Shown piece after piece: positions 36,128 through 45,935 of a stretch of 64,000 nucleotides of DNA. Under the pieces are notes generated by a model. The model was not told the DNA's origin, did no database searches, and worked only from the letters and a program-made list of their open reading frames with translations. Made by a program: the position numbers and the translations under genes. Source of the DNA: Ignavibacteriaceae bacterium (GTDB lineage Bacteria; Bacteroidota; Ignavibacteria; Ignavibacteriales; Ignavibacteriaceae). Where the stretch lies: NCBI GenBank assembly GCA_008933765.1, contig WBUK01000004.1, forward strand, positions 152,703 through 216,702, given 5' to 3'. How positions within the stretch are numbered: position 1 is the first letter of the stretch; each line of letters opens with the position of its first letter.

Positions 36128-38650
36128 TCAATTAACCGGTTCATTCTCAAAAGTTTGTCCGTATTCTTTTGCACTTATTACAGTATTATACAGCCCGACT
36201 GAGGTTTCATTGTGGCGGTTTACTCCTGTGTAAGCAAGGCTGGGGTCTTCATACCTTTTGAATTTATAGACGGCGTCGTTCATAAGCCCTTCATTGAAAA
36301 GCCCAAGACTCACTAAAAGCTCGAAATCGGGAATTGATAACCCGGTTACCCGCTTGAAAAGGTCAGGTTCAAGTTCCCTAATTATATCCTGCAGGCTAAA
36401 CTCCCGGAAATCAGTCAGATATAAGAAAACCGGTATTCTGGTAGCAAACTTGATCAGTTTTTCCTGAATCATTTTCCTTTTCGATTTATACTCTTTTTCC
36501 TCAGCAGTTAACTCTCTTTTTTCTTTATCTGAAAGTTCACGGTCGTTCGCGCTGTTTTTCAGTTTTTTGATAGTTTCCGATTTATTAATAATAGTTTCAA
36601 TATCCTGATTCAACGATCTGAACCCCTCAATACTCATCAGCGCAGCCATAGCTTTCTCATTTGCCAGCAGGCGCCTGAGCGTGTTATTGTCAACATTTAC
36701 GAGCAGAGCGCTCTCCCATCTTCTTGCAAGAAGTGTCGCTGTGGTACCACTCATCGCCATATCCAAAACCCCTGCAGCGTCTATCTGTTTCATTGAACTG
36801 CCATCGTAGGCAAGAATAGGCAAAAATGAGATAAACTCAGCCACTTTTTCTTCAGGATTTTTATTATTCACATCAAGCCGGCAACTGTAGTCAGCAATTT
36901 GCCTTAAAGCCCGGTCGGGTGCAAAATCGAAAACATAACACTCTCTTTTCAGAATCTCTTCTTGGTTCGGGTTTTCGCCGTCAGGGTTCTTGATCACCCA
37001 CGGTGTCTGCACCCGGAATGCCGCCTGAAAATAGGTTTCGGGGCTTGAGGAATTTCTTAGCATAAAAATGCCCGACCATGGCTTAACCGAAACGCCGGTG
37101 GTAAGTTTTCCGCATGAAAGCGTTATAGTTCTGGTTTTAACGGGGTTATCCATCTCTTTAGAAACGGGCGGAAGTGCCTCTGCGCCAATACCAGCCCCTG
37201 AACCTGCAGCAACCACAATCCCGAACTGCCGGTAGAAATCATTTTGCTCCTGCCTGAAAAGATTAGCCATTGCGTGGCACGCAGAAACACTCGGAAGAAA
37301 CCAAAAAGTATGAGAAAGAATCTGAAGAAATCGCCTGTCGGAGTAGGGAAACGGCGGCTTTTTATCACCAAGTTTCAGATTATCAACCGTAGCCGGTGAG
37401 TGTGCGCCTCTTATCAAATCGAGCCATTTTTGAACTTCATTTTCATGAATAAATTTCGCAGCACTGAATTCGCCTTCAGCCTTAAAGAACTCGTTAAGGT
37501 CAAACTCGTTAAACTCACCCTTCAGCGCAATATCTTTAATTGCCGGCGGCAGTTGATAAGTCAGCATCACCATTCTTGGTAATGATTCGTAGGGGTTAGG
37601 TTCGTTTGGGTTGCTCCACTCAGCTTTTGCGCGTTGTTCATCCGAGTAAGTCCAGTTAAAAATTTGTTCTTCGATAAACTCACCCGAAGCAATCGCTCTG
37701 AAAGGTGTTCCGGAAAGATAAAGATAGTGGTTTGTGGTTATCGGCATAAATTCTTCGTCAAAATAATCAATACCGACACCCTCACCGAACTGAATCTCTT
37801 TTTTATCTTCCTCCTCAAAAAGGTCTTTTGCGTTCTCCCTCCATGCGCCGTAGTGATACTCATCCAAAATCACGCAGTCCCAGTTTGTTGTGTGCACCCA
37901 CTCGTTTTTTGGCTTTATTCCCCCCGCTTCATTTTTTCCGAGAAAATCCTGAAACGAACCAAAACAGACCAAAGGTTTGGAATTGTCGCTAATTTCAAAA
38001 GTTAAACCTTTTTCGGAATAGAATTGCCATCCCGCAAAATCGATATGGGAAAGAAGGTCTTCTTCCCACGCTGTTTTAACCGCCGGTTTGAAGGTAAGCA
38101 CGAGGATTTTCTTCCACCCCATTCTTTTTGCCAAGTGATATGCTGCAAATGTTTTACCGAATCTCATTTTTGCATTCCAAAGGAAGTGAGGCGTTCTTTC
38201 TTTGTTTTCCGGCTCGGATTTAAAACTTTCAAAATAGGCGATGGTTTTTTCAATCGCAGCTTCCTGCTCGGGGCGCAATTTGAATGTTTGTGTTCGATTT
38301 GCCTCGTTAGTCACCCCCTTTTGAACGGCAAGTATAGCCGATTTAACCTCTTTAACAGTACATCTGAACCATTCACCGGCGGGATTACTAATCCCCATTT
38401 TTCTCAAATATTTGTGAACATCTTTATCCATGAAAGATGAGCCGTCGTCTCTCATCGCTTTTTCTTCAAGAACGATTCTGTAGGGGAGTTCACCCGGACG
38501 GCGGGTTGGGTATTGCCCGGCAACACGGGTTTTTGCGTCCCTTGTTGTATATCCGACTTTTAACAGCCCGTTGTACTTTGGGTTCGTATCTTCATAAGCG
38601 TAAATTGTCGGGTTAACTTCAGGCCTTAATGGGAAAAATTTCTCAGACAA
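36128..38650 (-). CDS. Restriction-type helicase with N-terminal GIY-YIG (T5orf172-like) domain
   Basis: 840 residues. Residues 14-110 match a GIY-YIG/T5orf172-like nuclease: TIYAYEDTNPKYNGLLKVGYT, an R...P block, a Glu and EWF. An SF2 helicase follows with NAKMRFGKTFAAYHLAKR (Walker A, about 163-180), CVILDEYHYGAW (DEYH box), YLSGTPFRA (motif III) and TTGVSVKPW...AAFRVQTPW (motifs V/VI). The helical C-terminus is rich in charged residues. It is 56 bp downstream of the Eco57I-like methyltransferase gene on the same strand. This suggests an ATP-dependent restriction-modification system in which this protein translocates on and cuts unmodified DNA. Confidence 0.82.
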   Translation of the reverse strand: MSEKFFPLRPEVNPTIYAYEDTNPKYNGLLKVGYTTRDAKTRVAGQYPTRRPGELPYRIVLEEKAMRDDGSSFMDKDVHKYLRKMGISNPAGEWFRCTVKEVKSAILAVQKGVTNEANRTQTFKLRPEQEAAIEKTIAYFESFKSEPENKERTPHFLWNAKMRFGKTFAAYHLAKRMGWKKILVLTFKPAVKTAWEEDLLSHIDFAGWQFYSEKGLTFEISDNSKPLVCFGSFQDFLGKNEAGGIKPKNEWVHTTNWDCVILDEYHYGAWRENAKDLFEEEDKKEIQFGEGVGIDYFDEEFMPITTNHYLYLSGTPFRAIASGEFIEEQIFNWTYSDEQRAKAEWSNPNEPNPYESLPRMVMLTYQLPPAIKDIALKGEFNEFDLNEFFKAEGEFSAAKFIHENEVQKWLDLIRGAHSPATVDNLKLGDKKPPFPYSDRRFLQILSHTFWFLPSVSACHAMANLFRQEQNDFYRQFGIVVAAGSGAGIGAEALPPVSKEMDNPVKTRTITLSCGKLTTGVSVKPWSGIFMLRNSSSPETYFQAAFRVQTPWVIKNPDGENPNQEEILKRECYVFDFAPDRALRQIADYSCRLDVNNKNPEEKVAEFISFLPILAYDGSSMKQIDAAGVLDMAMSGTTATLLARRWESALLVNVDNNTLRRLLANEKAMAALMSIEGFRSLNQDIETIINKSETIKKLKNSANDRELSDKEKRELTAEEKEYKSKRKMIQEKLIKFATRIPVFLYLTDFREFSLQDIIRELEPDLFKRVTGLSIPDFELLVSLGLFNEGLMNDAVYKFKRYEDPSLAYTGVNRHNETSVGLYNTVISAKEYGQTFENEPVN

Positions 38651-38706
38651 CGATTTTCTCCTCTCTAATCGCGGAGTTATGAATGTTGCCGGTTTTCAAT
38701 AAAATT

Positions 38707-40245
38707 TTATTCTTTATTTCCATTATTCAATTCCATCGGGCGGATCATTGAGTCAATAAATGCAATTTCCTCTTCAGTTAAACCGTATTTTGCATAAAGC
38801 TTTTCGTCGGTCCAGCTCTCATTAAAATCCTGCATTGGCACGAACTGATAGACTTTTGATGACGCATGCTGTGTACTTTTACGCAATAAAACCAAAAATC
38901 TGAATAATTTTGTTTTTATATAACTTATTGCGTTTTCAGCAAGAATTTTAGTTTTAAATGGCCCTATCATAACATAAGTTTCGGAGCATATAGTAGAAGG
39001 TGCACCATAAAATGGTTTATTAATAATCTGATGTGGATAGGATTCGCCAGCACCGTAAGCCATTGTAATAAAAACTTTATGAGCATCAATCCAATCTTTA
39101 TTAACCTGGATTATCTCCCTACTACAATATGAAATTGATTTGTTCCCATAAATTAACAAATCTCTTTCGGTATCTCTTTGCTTATTTCCTTTATAAAATG
39201 TCCTAAGTCCAAATGGTTTTTGATTACTTACAAGCTCGGCAAAAGATTTCTCTTTTAAAAAAACAACTTTCCGATAAATTGAAACAGCTTCATTGAACCT
39301 AATAAAAATGTCAGAATCTTTTTCAAGAAGATATCTTTTATCTGTCGATTGCAAGTCACCTTGCTTTGTAGTTATTTCACACATACCAGAATAATCTCTA
39401 TCCCATAAAAAATAGCAAACCCCACCCTTTATTTCTACGCCAGGAAAGCATTCAGTGGAAATTGGATAATCAACTAATTTACTTATCCGTCTATCATTCA
39501 ACATCGTAATTCGGAAGTTATCTAATCCTCTTCCCCCTGAAAACCATCTTGAAGGAATAACCATGGTAATAAATCTTGGTTCTAAGGATTTCGCTTGTAA
39601 GACAAATTTATCATAAAGTGGGATTGCACCCCCTCGAATTCTAACCTCTGTTTGAGAATCACCTCCATCACTCAACTGATAAGGGGGGTTACCAACAATA
39701 ACATCAAACTTCATGTTAAATAATTCTTCCGGATTTTCTGTGTGAATAAATTGATAAGCGTGTGTTTCAAGTTCTTCGCCCCTGTCATATACGGATTGGC
39801 TCGCACCGCAGAAAGAGCACCGTCCGTTCACCCAGGTATGTTCAATCCTGTTGTATAAAATATTTCCTTCTTCGGAGGTAAACCCCGTGCTGACGGAATA
39901 CTTTCCGTTAGCCAGTCTTGAACAATAAAGAGTCCTCCTGGATATAAGGGATGTAATATCTGTGATAGCAATTCCAAATATCTGATTGGTATAAATATGG
40001 TTGATTCTTTCCTGAAGATCGGGGAATTTACTTTTAAGCCCTCTGTTAAGCCGTTTCGCAATTTCACGGAGAAAAACCCCCGATTTGCAAACGGGGTCCA
40101 AAAATTTTACATCGGGGTTGCTCCATAATTCAGGGGGCAACATATCCAACAAACTGTTTGCTAACTCCGGCGGTGTGAAAACCTCGTCACTGCTCAGGCT
40201 TGCCAAACAAGAAAGAACATCGGGATTGTAAACCGACTCATTCAT
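38707..40245 (-). CDS. Eco57I-type adenine DNA methyltransferase subunit
   Basis: 512 residues. Near residue 47 it has a motif-I-like KFLDPVCKSGVFLREI and near 186 the catalytic VIVGNPPYQL, typical of N6-adenine enzymes of the Eco57I/Type I-ISP group. A small Cys pair CSFCGA lies between. The C-terminal part resembles a target-recognition region (PHQIINKPF, ASSKVYQFVPM). It overlaps the upstream methyltransferase-like gene by 8 bp and precedes the helicase-nuclease gene, so the three form one restriction-modification operon. Confidence 0.85.
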   Translation of the reverse strand: MNESVYNPDVLSCLASLSSDEVFTPPELANSLLDMLPPELWSNPDVKFLDPVCKSGVFLREIAKRLNRGLKSKFPDLQERINHIYTNQIFGIAITDITSLISRRTLYCSRLANGKYSVSTGFTSEEGNILYNRIEHTWVNGRCSFCGASQSVYDRGEELETHAYQFIHTENPEELFNMKFDVIVGNPPYQLSDGGDSQTEVRIRGGAIPLYDKFVLQAKSLEPRFITMVIPSRWFSGGRGLDNFRITMLNDRRISKLVDYPISTECFPGVEIKGGVCYFLWDRDYSGMCEITTKQGDLQSTDKRYLLEKDSDIFIRFNEAVSIYRKVVFLKEKSFAELVSNQKPFGLRTFYKGNKQRDTERDLLIYGNKSISYCSREIIQVNKDWIDAHKVFITMAYGAGESYPHQIINKPFYGAPSTICSETYVMIGPFKTKILAENAISYIKTKLFRFLVLLRKSTQHASSKVYQFVPMQDFNESWTDEKLYAKYGLTEEEIAFIDSMIRPMELNNGNKE

Positions 40246-40891
40246 TTTCCGTAAGCCTCAAAAAATGAGTAATTGGGTACTCAGCCACGGGAGTGGGTAT
40301 GAACGCCTTTTCGCCAAGGTCAGAAAACAAGTTTTCTCCTTCAAGAGGTTGACTTTCAAGAAGGTTAGCCATTGTGTAGTCGCGTCTTTTTATCATATTA
40401 TCGTTTACGAAGCTCCACTCACTGAAAACTATAGGTTCTGCCTTTTTATCGGGCGTTTTAAGAGTTAGGGCGTCACCCCAAAGAATATTACGATTTAAGA
40501 TAAAACGGACTGAATTAAAACACTCGTGCCGGCACTTTTCTTTATAAAGCCTTGAATATCGATCGGTGAAAATTGCAAATAACCGCTCGCGACACTCAAT
40601 TACATTGTCAGGAAGGATATCGATACCATAAATTGAGGAAACAGCGAGCACACCATAGCGCTCCCATTCGAATTGACTGCTTTTGTAACGGGAATCGACA
40701 ACCGTTAGTTTACGGCGAAGTATTTCGACGAGGAAATTCCCCGTTCCGCAAGCCGGCTCTAAAAACCGTGAATCGATCCGCTCGGTTTCCTGTTTTACGA
40801 GATCGAGCATGGCGTTAACCTCGCGTTCGGAGGTGAAAACCTCGCCGTGATCGGCGACCCGCTGCTTCGATTTAACCTGCATAGCGGTCAC
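40238..40891 (-). CDS. SAM-binding methyltransferase partner subunit (no catalytic NPPY)
   Basis: 217 residues. The N-terminal HGEVFTSEREVNAMLDLV is followed by a good SAM motif I, FLEPACGTGNFLVEIL (residues 44-59), as in Type I/IIG methyltransferases. The catalytic NPPY is missing and the protein ends after about 215 residues. It overlaps the next gene, which has NPPY, by 8 bp, so the two may form a split or paired enzyme. The frame begins at GTG 40891, with an ATG three codons later at 40882; neither has a clear Shine-Dalgarno. Its first 44 codons are duplicated near-perfectly at 46063-46193. Confidence 0.78.
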   Translation of the reverse strand: MTAMQVKSKQRVADHGEVFTSEREVNAMLDLVKQETERIDSRFLEPACGTGNFLVEILRRKLTVVDSRYKSSQFEWERYGVLAVSSIYGIDILPDNVIECRERLFAIFTDRYSRLYKEKCRHECFNSVRFILNRNILWGDALTLKTPDKKAEPIVFSEWSFVNDNMIKRRDYTMANLLESQPLEGENLFSDLGEKAFIPTPVAEYPITHFLRLTENE

Positions 40892-40982
40892 AACTGATGA
40901 TGATTGTTATGTGTGGCACTATAAACCCTGTTTTTGTTTCGCAAATTAGCAATAAATTTTTTATCCGCAAAGCGAAGAGGCT
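40761..40982. repeat. 222-bp long direct repeat, copy A
   Basis: Nearly identical to 46063-46284 (offset 5302). It covers the first 44 codons of the methyltransferase-partner gene and about 90 bp of its upstream region. Differences are confined to a few bases in the upstream A/T run and the edge. Confidence 0.95.
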
Positions 40983-41188
40983 GCAAGCAGCGGTTACTGA
41001 TCAACCATAAGTTGCCATTCTACAACAGGGCGATTACCAAACTACAAACACGGTTGGCAAACTGCATAATCAGCACAGTTGTTACTCAGGTATAATTAAA
41101 CCGGTGAAACATTAGTACAGTATGGCTGGTGACCGTGCAGACTTGAATCAGTTCAGCAATAAACACCCTTCAGAAAACGATCTCAAAA

Positions 41189-42214
41189 TCAGAAGGGAAG
41201 ATCATACCCTCCCGAGGCACCATATTCATTATTAATCTCTTCGCTTTCAACAATTTTATTGATGATATTTCCCGCAGCTTCCTGCAAAAGATAACATTCA
41301 TATACTCCTAACTTTTTGGATTCTGTTGTCAGAAAGTCGTAAACCTCCCACAAAGTTTTGCATTTTCCAAGTTGAAACATGTATTCTTTCAAATCGTAAA
41401 CAGATACTGCCGGGGAAAGGATACTCTTAACCTTAGGGGATAATTTAGCACCATAGACTATTGAATTAGCTTTAACCAGCTTTTTATTAAACTCGGGTGC
41501 AATTCGGTTAAATTCCTCTTCAAAATCTTTTAACGAAGATTTAAAGTTCTCAAACCCACCACGATTGTGGTAGAAAAGGGTAGTGTCTCCTTTTTCCATA
41601 GTTACCGCTCCGTTGGAACAAATATACCTCAATACATGGACTGACCGGGAAAGTGCTCCAAACCCTGTCTGAGAATTGGTGAAGTGCAGGCTGTAACCCA
41701 CCAAATCGCCGACTTTAACCTCTGTTTCTAACTTTACATTGGTTCGAAATCTTGTGATGTAAGGATCATAATCGACTGTAGTGATGCCGAAATGTTTTAT
41801 TGCTTCATAGAACTTCAAATCTTCAACGGTTTCATAATTGTGGGCTAAGATGCTATAGACATAGTCATTCTCAATCCGTAAGTTTACTCTGCTATTGTTA
41901 TAGTTCTGTCCTCTTCTGTCAATTTCAGTGAGCAGATCATTAATTATCTTTTCTTTTGCCTCCGTTGAAAGATAATTAACCATTTCAGTGCCGGTGTAAA
42001 ACCAGCGAAAAATTTTCCTGACAAAAATGGTAGGAATAAGAAACAAGTCGCTTTTTTGACCCTCAACCTGAAGGAACAGTTTGTTATCTTTTATCAGCGC
42101 TTTTAAATGATATGGCGCTACCTCAAGGTTCTGTACCTTTATTTTAGAACGGAAATCAAAAAACTGCTCCGGGCTTAAATTTACTTTTGAGTTTTGTTTG
42201 TTGTAATAGTACAT
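41189..42214 (-). CDS. DUF932-like protein
   Basis: 341 residues with no signal peptide. The middle contains VGYSLHFTNSQTGFGALSRSVHVLRYICSNGAV, close to the DUF932 pattern (an Asn-Ser-xx-G stretch followed by R.VCSNG) found in plasmid- and phage-borne proteins. The C-terminal half is helical. Function unknown in the family. It is the last gene of the minus-strand set that also encodes the helicase-nuclease (122-bp gap) and lies inside the interval bounded by the 222-bp direct repeats. Confidence 0.6.
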   Translation of the reverse strand: MYYYNKQNSKVNLSPEQFFDFRSKIKVQNLEVAPYHLKALIKDNKLFLQVEGQKSDLFLIPTIFVRKIFRWFYTGTEMVNYLSTEAKEKIINDLLTEIDRRGQNYNNSRVNLRIENDYVYSILAHNYETVEDLKFYEAIKHFGITTVDYDPYITRFRTNVKLETEVKVGDLVGYSLHFTNSQTGFGALSRSVHVLRYICSNGAVTMEKGDTTLFYHNRGGFENFKSSLKDFEEEFNRIAPEFNKKLVKANSIVYGAKLSPKVKSILSPAVSVYDLKEYMFQLGKCKTLWEVYDFLTTESKKLGVYECYLLQEAAGNIINKIVESEEINNEYGASGGYDLPF

Positions 42215-42336
42215 TTTATTACTCCGTCTTTTTATTTGTTGTTTATCGTTTATTAATTTCTAAATGTGCCCCCTTATCCCTTAAGAGAGCCGGGTTTTTG
42301 TTTTTTCCGGTTTCGTAAAAAAAATCCAACACTTAT

Positions 42337-45138
42337 TTATGCCGCTATTTCCTCTTTTACCCTTGAAATACATTTTTCAAGGCTATGCCACACTTCATAA
42401 TTCCAGAATCTCAGAACTTTCCAGCCTTCTCTTTGCATTGTATAATCTCTCACATTATCATAACTGCTCCGCGTTCCCGGAACGGCACCTTCATGCCCGC
42501 TGCCGTCAACTTCAATGCAGATTTTTTTATCGTCAACAAAAAGCGCGATATCCATTCTGTACGCAAAAAAATTATACTGGCATTCCGGTTCAAATCCTTC
42601 TTCACGGAGTCTTGTTGCCATAATTTTTTCTTCGGGTGTCACGGGTTCGTGATTGTTTGAAGGGTTAAGGTTTTTTTCCGCATATTTTGCCAAACGACTT
42701 AATAATTTGCATTTTGATTTTTTACAAAACTGTTTGTTTCCAACGACGATTAAATTAGATTTTGCCCGGGTCAATCCCACATTTATAAGATTGTCGTTCC
42801 CTGAATAAAAGAACTCGTTATTATTTTTTAATTTACCCTCAATCTCGATTGAGTAACTGACTCCAAGAGAGAAAATCATTACATCTTTTTCATCTCCCTG
42901 AAACCGGTGAATTGTATCAATCACAATTTCTTTATTTCCTTTATTCTTAGAAAGCAGCGGGGTACATGCCTCCAGTATCTTTTGGACTTGTAATCGAAAC
43001 GGTGAAGTAATTCCTATACTTGTTATTTCTTCAGAATCAATTAATACACTCAAAATTTCTTTGCATTTTTCAATTTCTTTCGAAAGAATAAATTTATTAT
43101 AAAGCGGTATATATTCATCTTTCACATCAATCCACTCAAAAGTTGGTTTTTCCCCCCAATTATTTAATTCCAGATAATTAGTACGAATTTTTAATTTATT
43201 TCCGTAAAACTCATTGTTTGAAAATGAAATAATCTCTTTTTTTGATCGAAAATGTTCATCGAGCATTATTTCAGAAGAACCGTCAATATTTTTTGAACGG
43301 TGCGCTATTAGTGACAAGATTGAACTTACCCCAAACTCCCACTCATTGAACTTCATCAAATTAAAATACTGTTTGAATAGTGTTTTACGCCTTTGGGATG
43401 AAAGATTTGTAATATGATTAAGCTGTTTTTCATCACCAACTACAATTAAACTTTTCGCCCTCAACATTAAACAGAGAGTGGAAGGTATATCGCATTGGCT
43501 CGCTTCATCTATTATAACATAGTCAAATATTCCCGGCGAAAGTGGGAGTTGCCCCGAAACAGACAGGTTTGAAACCGTCCATATTAAAAGAAATTTTCTT
43601 ATTGGTAAAAATTTTTCCTTAAATTCAACTCGTTCCTGCTTACTGTTGAATTGATTATCTATCCAGAAACTAAGTAATCGCTGATATTCATTCAGTAATT
43701 TTTTTTCGTTTTCATCGCGGAAAGAATAGTTTTTCCTGATCGTTAATATTAATATCGCTTTATTAATATTTAATAATTCTTCCCTTTTTCGAAAAATGAG
43801 GTCTGTAAGTTCTTCAACGCGCTTCAATTTTTCCGCCCTTAAAATCGCTTTGTGATACCTGACCATTTTCTTTATTCTCGGAGAAATTAGGGCAGCTTTC
43901 GGAATTGAGTTTAATTTTTGAAGGTTGTAATAAATTTTTTCGTAATTAACGCTTCTTCCTTTAATATATTTTCTATATTCTTCAGAAATACTTAATCGGG
44001 TGTTATTTATTTCTTCCTGTTCAATTAACAGTTGATCAATCTCTCGTTCAATTTGTTTTGATTTAGCGGAAAGATCACGCAATTTCTGATCTTCCGCCGG
44101 CATAAAATTGTTATAATCCTGAATTTCCTGAATATTCGCTTTTAAAATAGATACTAAGTCCTTTTGACCTTCTGATCTTCCCAGTTTTAGCATAAAAGGC
44201 AGTTGGTCAAGGTATTTGTCAATTCGTGACATTACCGTTTCTATCGCCTTATGGTTATGGCTGCTGAAAAGAATCGATTTGTTTTTCAAAAAAGCATTAA
44301 ATATTATGTTTATTACAACATCTGACTTGCCGGTGCCGGGAGGTCCCTGAATATTGGTTATGCCTGAGGATAAAGCCATTTTAACCGCTTCTTTTTGTGA
44401 AGCATTAAGAGGTGTAAACATAGAAACATCTTCGTTCCCGGATATTTTACGGTTTGGCTCAAACAGATATTTTAGTGCACTTTCTGAAAAAAAATCATCC
44501 AAAGACTTTGAATTTAATTTGGCAATTTCTTTTAACTCGAACTCGAGTCCTTTTGTGAAATTAGATTTTTCACAGATAAAAAACGACGCTGCATTGGTAT
44601 AAATATTTTTTTCCTTCTGTTCTTCCGGGTCCGTACTGATAAATTGTTCCAAAGTTTTCATCAATTCTTCAACAATATTTCTCTTTTTCCCGTTGATTGG
44701 CTCAGTTAAATTAAGAGCTTCAACCTGCCTCCGAAAACCGTTCAGGTCAATTCCCATTTCTTCAAAAAAAGTCGAATTAAACCTGAACTCTTCATAATCC
44801 ACTAAAACAAGTTCTTTCATTTCAGTGAGTATAAAAACAAAAGCAGGAATTATTTTTTTGTATTCTTTCTGATGAAAGATTGGGAAACCAATTACAAAAT
44901 CTGTTACTTTTGCTTTTTCATCATTTATACCGAGTCTTTCTTTTATCCGTTGTATAGAATCAGCAGGAAAGTTCTCATTTTTTTGAAATAACTCAAACTC
45001 TTCTTCCTCCAAATTGAGGTAAGTTCTTTTCTTTTTCTTTTCATCTTTGGCAACTTCTGTGGCAATTTTAAATTCTCTGTCTTCAATAACATACTGATGA
45101 TAGTAGTCAATCAGCTTTCTAAAATCTTCTTTTTTCAT
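42337..45138 (-). CDS. UPF1-like SF1 helicase fused to a DUF559/Vsr-like nuclease
   Basis: 933 residues. Helicase motifs: NIQGPPGTGKSDVVINI (Walker A, about 262), YVIIDEASQCD (Walker B, about 535), IVVGDEKQL, TIHRFQGDEKDVMIFS (about 735) and NVGLTRAKSNLIVVG (about 785). Coiled-coil helices fill the 340-450 insertion. The last 100 residues are a Vsr/DUF559-type PD-(D/E)xK fold: YRMDIALF (Asp), KICIEVDGSGHEG (ExD), RDYTMQREGWKVLRFWN. The ATG lies 2 bp after the stop of the membrane coiled-coil gene, so the two are coupled. Helicase-nuclease fusions of this kind are common anti-phage effectors; that role is inferred. Confidence 0.88.
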   Translation of the reverse strand: MKKEDFRKLIDYYHQYVIEDREFKIATEVAKDEKKKKRTYLNLEEEEFELFQKNENFPADSIQRIKERLGINDEKAKVTDFVIGFPIFHQKEYKKIIPAFVFILTEMKELVLVDYEEFRFNSTFFEEMGIDLNGFRRQVEALNLTEPINGKKRNIVEELMKTLEQFISTDPEEQKEKNIYTNAASFFICEKSNFTKGLEFELKEIAKLNSKSLDDFFSESALKYLFEPNRKISGNEDVSMFTPLNASQKEAVKMALSSGITNIQGPPGTGKSDVVINIIFNAFLKNKSILFSSHNHKAIETVMSRIDKYLDQLPFMLKLGRSEGQKDLVSILKANIQEIQDYNNFMPAEDQKLRDLSAKSKQIEREIDQLLIEQEEINNTRLSISEEYRKYIKGRSVNYEKIYYNLQKLNSIPKAALISPRIKKMVRYHKAILRAEKLKRVEELTDLIFRKREELLNINKAILILTIRKNYSFRDENEKKLLNEYQRLLSFWIDNQFNSKQERVEFKEKFLPIRKFLLIWTVSNLSVSGQLPLSPGIFDYVIIDEASQCDIPSTLCLMLRAKSLIVVGDEKQLNHITNLSSQRRKTLFKQYFNLMKFNEWEFGVSSILSLIAHRSKNIDGSSEIMLDEHFRSKKEIISFSNNEFYGNKLKIRTNYLELNNWGEKPTFEWIDVKDEYIPLYNKFILSKEIEKCKEILSVLIDSEEITSIGITSPFRLQVQKILEACTPLLSKNKGNKEIVIDTIHRFQGDEKDVMIFSLGVSYSIEIEGKLKNNNEFFYSGNDNLINVGLTRAKSNLIVVGNKQFCKKSKCKLLSRLAKYAEKNLNPSNNHEPVTPEEKIMATRLREEGFEPECQYNFFAYRMDIALFVDDKKICIEVDGSGHEGAVPGTRSSYDNVRDYTMQREGWKVLRFWNYEVWHSLEKCISRVKEEIAA

Positions 45139-45140
45139 TT

Positions 45141-45881
45141 TTACTTGTCTGTTAGTTCATTTTCAAGGTCGATAACTTCGAGCAAAGTTTTATGCATGGC
45201 TTTATTGTTCTCAATGAGTTCATTCAGGCTGTTAATGATTGCTTCATTAAGTTCCGCGACTTTCTCATGCTCTTTCGACCTTGTTTCGCTGATTTGTGAG
45301 CTTGTTTTTAAAAGTGAATCAATTTCCTCCGATCGTGTTTCACTGATCTGCTTGTTTGCTGTGAGAAGTGTGTTCATTTCCTTTGATCTGGTTTCGCTGG
45401 TTTGCATAATGGCTTTATAAAGTGAATCAATTTCCCCCGATCGTGTTTCACTGATCTGCTTGTTTGCTGTGAGAAGTGTGTTCATCTCTCTTGACCTTGT
45501 TTCACTGATCTGCATGTTTGCTGTGAGAAGTGTGTTCATCTCCCTTGACCTTGTTTCACTGATCTGCATGTTTGCTGTGAGAAGTGAATCCATCTCTTTC
45601 GATCTGGTTTCGCTGATTTGCATGTTTGCATTAAGAAGTGTGTTCATCTCCCTTGACCTTGTTTCACTGATCTGCATAATGGCTTTATGAAGTGTGAATA
45701 TTTCCTCTGACCTTGTTTTGGCACTTGCGTTATTATTTTCAATCAACTTCTCGAACAACTTTTGAATTTTTTCATCGTTTTGCAGAAGTTCCTTTGTGTT
45801 TTTGAAATAAAAAACCAAAAATAGCGGTAATGAAACCAAAAGGATCACTATGATTAGCAGGAATATTTGTGTTGTATCCAT
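45141..45881 (-). CDS. Membrane-anchored coiled-coil repeat protein
   Basis: 246 residues. One N-terminal membrane helix (IFLLIIVILLVSLPLFLVFYF, residues 6-26) is followed by a long charged helix. Residues about 64-207 are eight near-identical 18-residue units of the form ANMQISETRSREMNTLLT (54 bp each), and a short C-terminal helix closes the protein. It should form a rod projecting into the cytoplasm. It is the first gene of the set, directly coupled to the helicase-nuclease. A membrane-anchored rod next to a helicase-nuclease recalls Zorya logic, but no MotA/ExbB-type homology is seen. Confidence 0.7.
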   Translation of the reverse strand: MDTTQIFLLIIVILLVSLPLFLVFYFKNTKELLQNDEKIQKLFEKLIENNNASAKTRSEEIFTLHKAIMQISETRSREMNTLLNANMQISETRSKEMDSLLTANMQISETRSREMNTLLTANMQISETRSREMNTLLTANKQISETRSGEIDSLYKAIMQTSETRSKEMNTLLTANKQISETRSEEIDSLLKTSSQISETRSKEHEKVAELNEAIINSLNELIENNKAMHKTLLEVIDLENELTDK

Positions 45882-45935
45882 CTTTTGTATCTCCGATTTG
45901 TAATTATTAAATTAGTTTAATATTAAATTTTTACA

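Noticed and set aside
45460..45690. Plus-strand repetitive ORFs opposite the coiled-coil gene
   Set aside because: Shadow of the 54-bp in-frame repeat; the minus frame has the membrane helix and operon coupling.
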